Part shown: positions 62,784 through 63,114 of the stretch, piece after piece
Position numbering within the stretch: position 1 is the stretch's first letter
How the letters are laid out: the number at the start of each line of letters is the position of its first letter
Assembly: GCF_030418125.1 (NCBI RefSeq)
Contig: NZ_JAUHTR010000019.1
Span: forward strand, 1-63,114
DNA from: Fictibacillus fluitans
Lineage (GTDB): Bacteria > Bacillota > Bacilli > Bacillales > Fictibacillaceae
Length of the DNA: 63,114 bases
Direction: 5' to 3'
Position numbers and translations under genes: made by a program
The notes under the pieces: model-generated
Told to the model about the DNA's origin: nothing
Databases searched by the model: none
The model's input: the letters and a program-made list of their open reading frames with translations, nothing else

Positions 62784-63083
62784 TTGAGAAAAAGGACAAG
62801 TTAGTGTTCTTAAGATGCGTTTTTTTGGGTTTTGCGAAGAGGAAAAGGACTAATTAGGGGTTTTTGTTGTGGCCGGTGCTGAGAATGTGGGATGATTCAG
62901 GGCTTTAGGGCACTGTTTGTCCCCCTGGCGCTGCGCTACTTGCGGTTCGACACCGTTTAGTTGCGGTACAGGCTTGAATACTTGCGGTTCGACAACGAAT
63001 ACTTGCGATGTTGCCTCCATTACTTGCGATTCGACACGATTTACTTGCAGATCACGTCATTTTCATCTTTCGACAAACAAAAA
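62784..63083. repeat. copy 2 of the ~300-bp direct repeat element
   Basis: Same order of parts as copy 1: GGACAAGTT (62794-62802), GGACTAATTAGGGG (62847-62860), CTGGCGCTGCG, a six-unit 21-bp array and an A-rich tail. A stretch of 26 bp (62941-62966) is identical to 62641-62666; elsewhere the copies have diverged clearly. Confidence 0.85.
62936..63061. repeat. array of six 21-bp repeats (copy 2)
   Basis: Units start at 62936, 62957, 62978, 62999, 63020 and 63041. Core WTASTTGCG; units 1, 3 and 5 carry the TCGACA half, units 2, 4 and 6 do not, so there is a 42-bp higher-order alternation. Confidence 0.95.
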
Positions 63084-63113
63084 AAAGCACCGCTAATTTC
63101 TCAGCAGTGCTTT
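63078..63113 (-). terminator. terminator at the right edge
   Basis: AAAGCAC-C-GCT / AGC-A-GTGCTTT stem with an 8-nt loop; on the minus strand it is followed by eight T. It probably ends a leftward gene lying beyond the window. Confidence 0.75.
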
Positions 63114-63114
63114 C

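Noticed and set aside
62501-62799. Open frames on both strands over repeat copy 1 encoding heptad-like peptides (LVAxRHx, ATKxxRx)
   Set aside because: They are open only because the 21-bp period is a multiple of three; no RBS, and copy 2 does not keep a start codon.
62636-63061. CRISPR array
   Set aside because: The repeat half is only about 9-11 bp and imperfect, spacer halves recur among units, and no cas genes are present.

Overview
The window is a chromosomal segment of an endospore-forming low-GC Gram-positive bacterium of the Bacillaceae. The evidence is the gene content and order. From pdaB at the left to ctsR at the right it follows, gene for gene, the block known from Bacillus subtilis near the origin of replication, read here in inverted orientation. 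Sporulation and germination genes (pdaB, kbaA, gerD, cwlD, sigH), strong AGGAGG ribosome binding sites, frequent TTG/GTG starts and a ctsR-mcsA-mcsB-clpC operon all fit. The genus cannot be fixed from the sequence alone.

Layout, left to right. Positions 1-151 hold two tandem promoters reading leftwards off the window; their form is that of an rRNA operon promoter region. Positions 189-6104 hold a small unknown gene, pdaB (+), kbaA, gerD (+), salA, cwlD, ybaK and a DUF421 membrane protein; the usual ybaJ is missing here. From 6226 to 38200 the minus strand carries the ribosomal protein, translation factor and RNA polymerase cluster. In transcription order this is rpoB-rpoC-rplGB-rpsL-rpsG-fusA-tuf, then rpsJ through secY-adk-map-infA-rpmJ-rpsM-rpsK-rpoA-rplQ, then ecfA1-ecfA2-ecfT-truA-rplM-rpsI. 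From 38465 to 43645 lie rsmC, rplL-rplJ, rplA-rplK, nusG-secE-rpmGB and sigH. From 43729 to 51781 lie rae1, rlmB, mrnC, cysS, cysE (behind a cysteine T-box), gltX, ispF, ispD and yacL. From 51866 to 59084 lie disA, radA, clpC, mcsB, mcsA and ctsR. From 59310 to 62286 there is a Fur-controlled siderophore uptake operon (two FecCD permeases and a binding lipoprotein, no ATPase gene). The last 0.7 kb is non-coding and carries two diverged copies of a roughly 300-bp element.

How the parts work together: most genes build the ribosome, RNA polymerase and the secretion channel. Control elements can be read directly. They include strong sigma-A promoters in front of rplM, rplGB, rpoB, rplJ, rplK, rpmGB, sigH and ctsR, tandem promoters in front of rpsJ, an L10 leader with attenuator, a probable L13 leader, a Cys-specifying T-box, a CtsR heptad operator and a Fur box. 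Only pdaB and gerD are on the plus strand; each meets its minus-strand neighbour over a bidirectional terminator.

The most unusual signal is a family of 21-bp tandem repeats. It appears as a 4-unit array inside the transcribed leader between the T-box terminator and cysE (47493-47576), and as 5- and 6-unit arrays within the two 300-bp elements at the right end (62636-62740, 62936-63061). The arrays share the period and a GCRRGTAAATC-like core, with a constant half and a variable half in each unit. I do not know a described function for them. No CRISPR array, insertion sequence or tRNA gene was seen.
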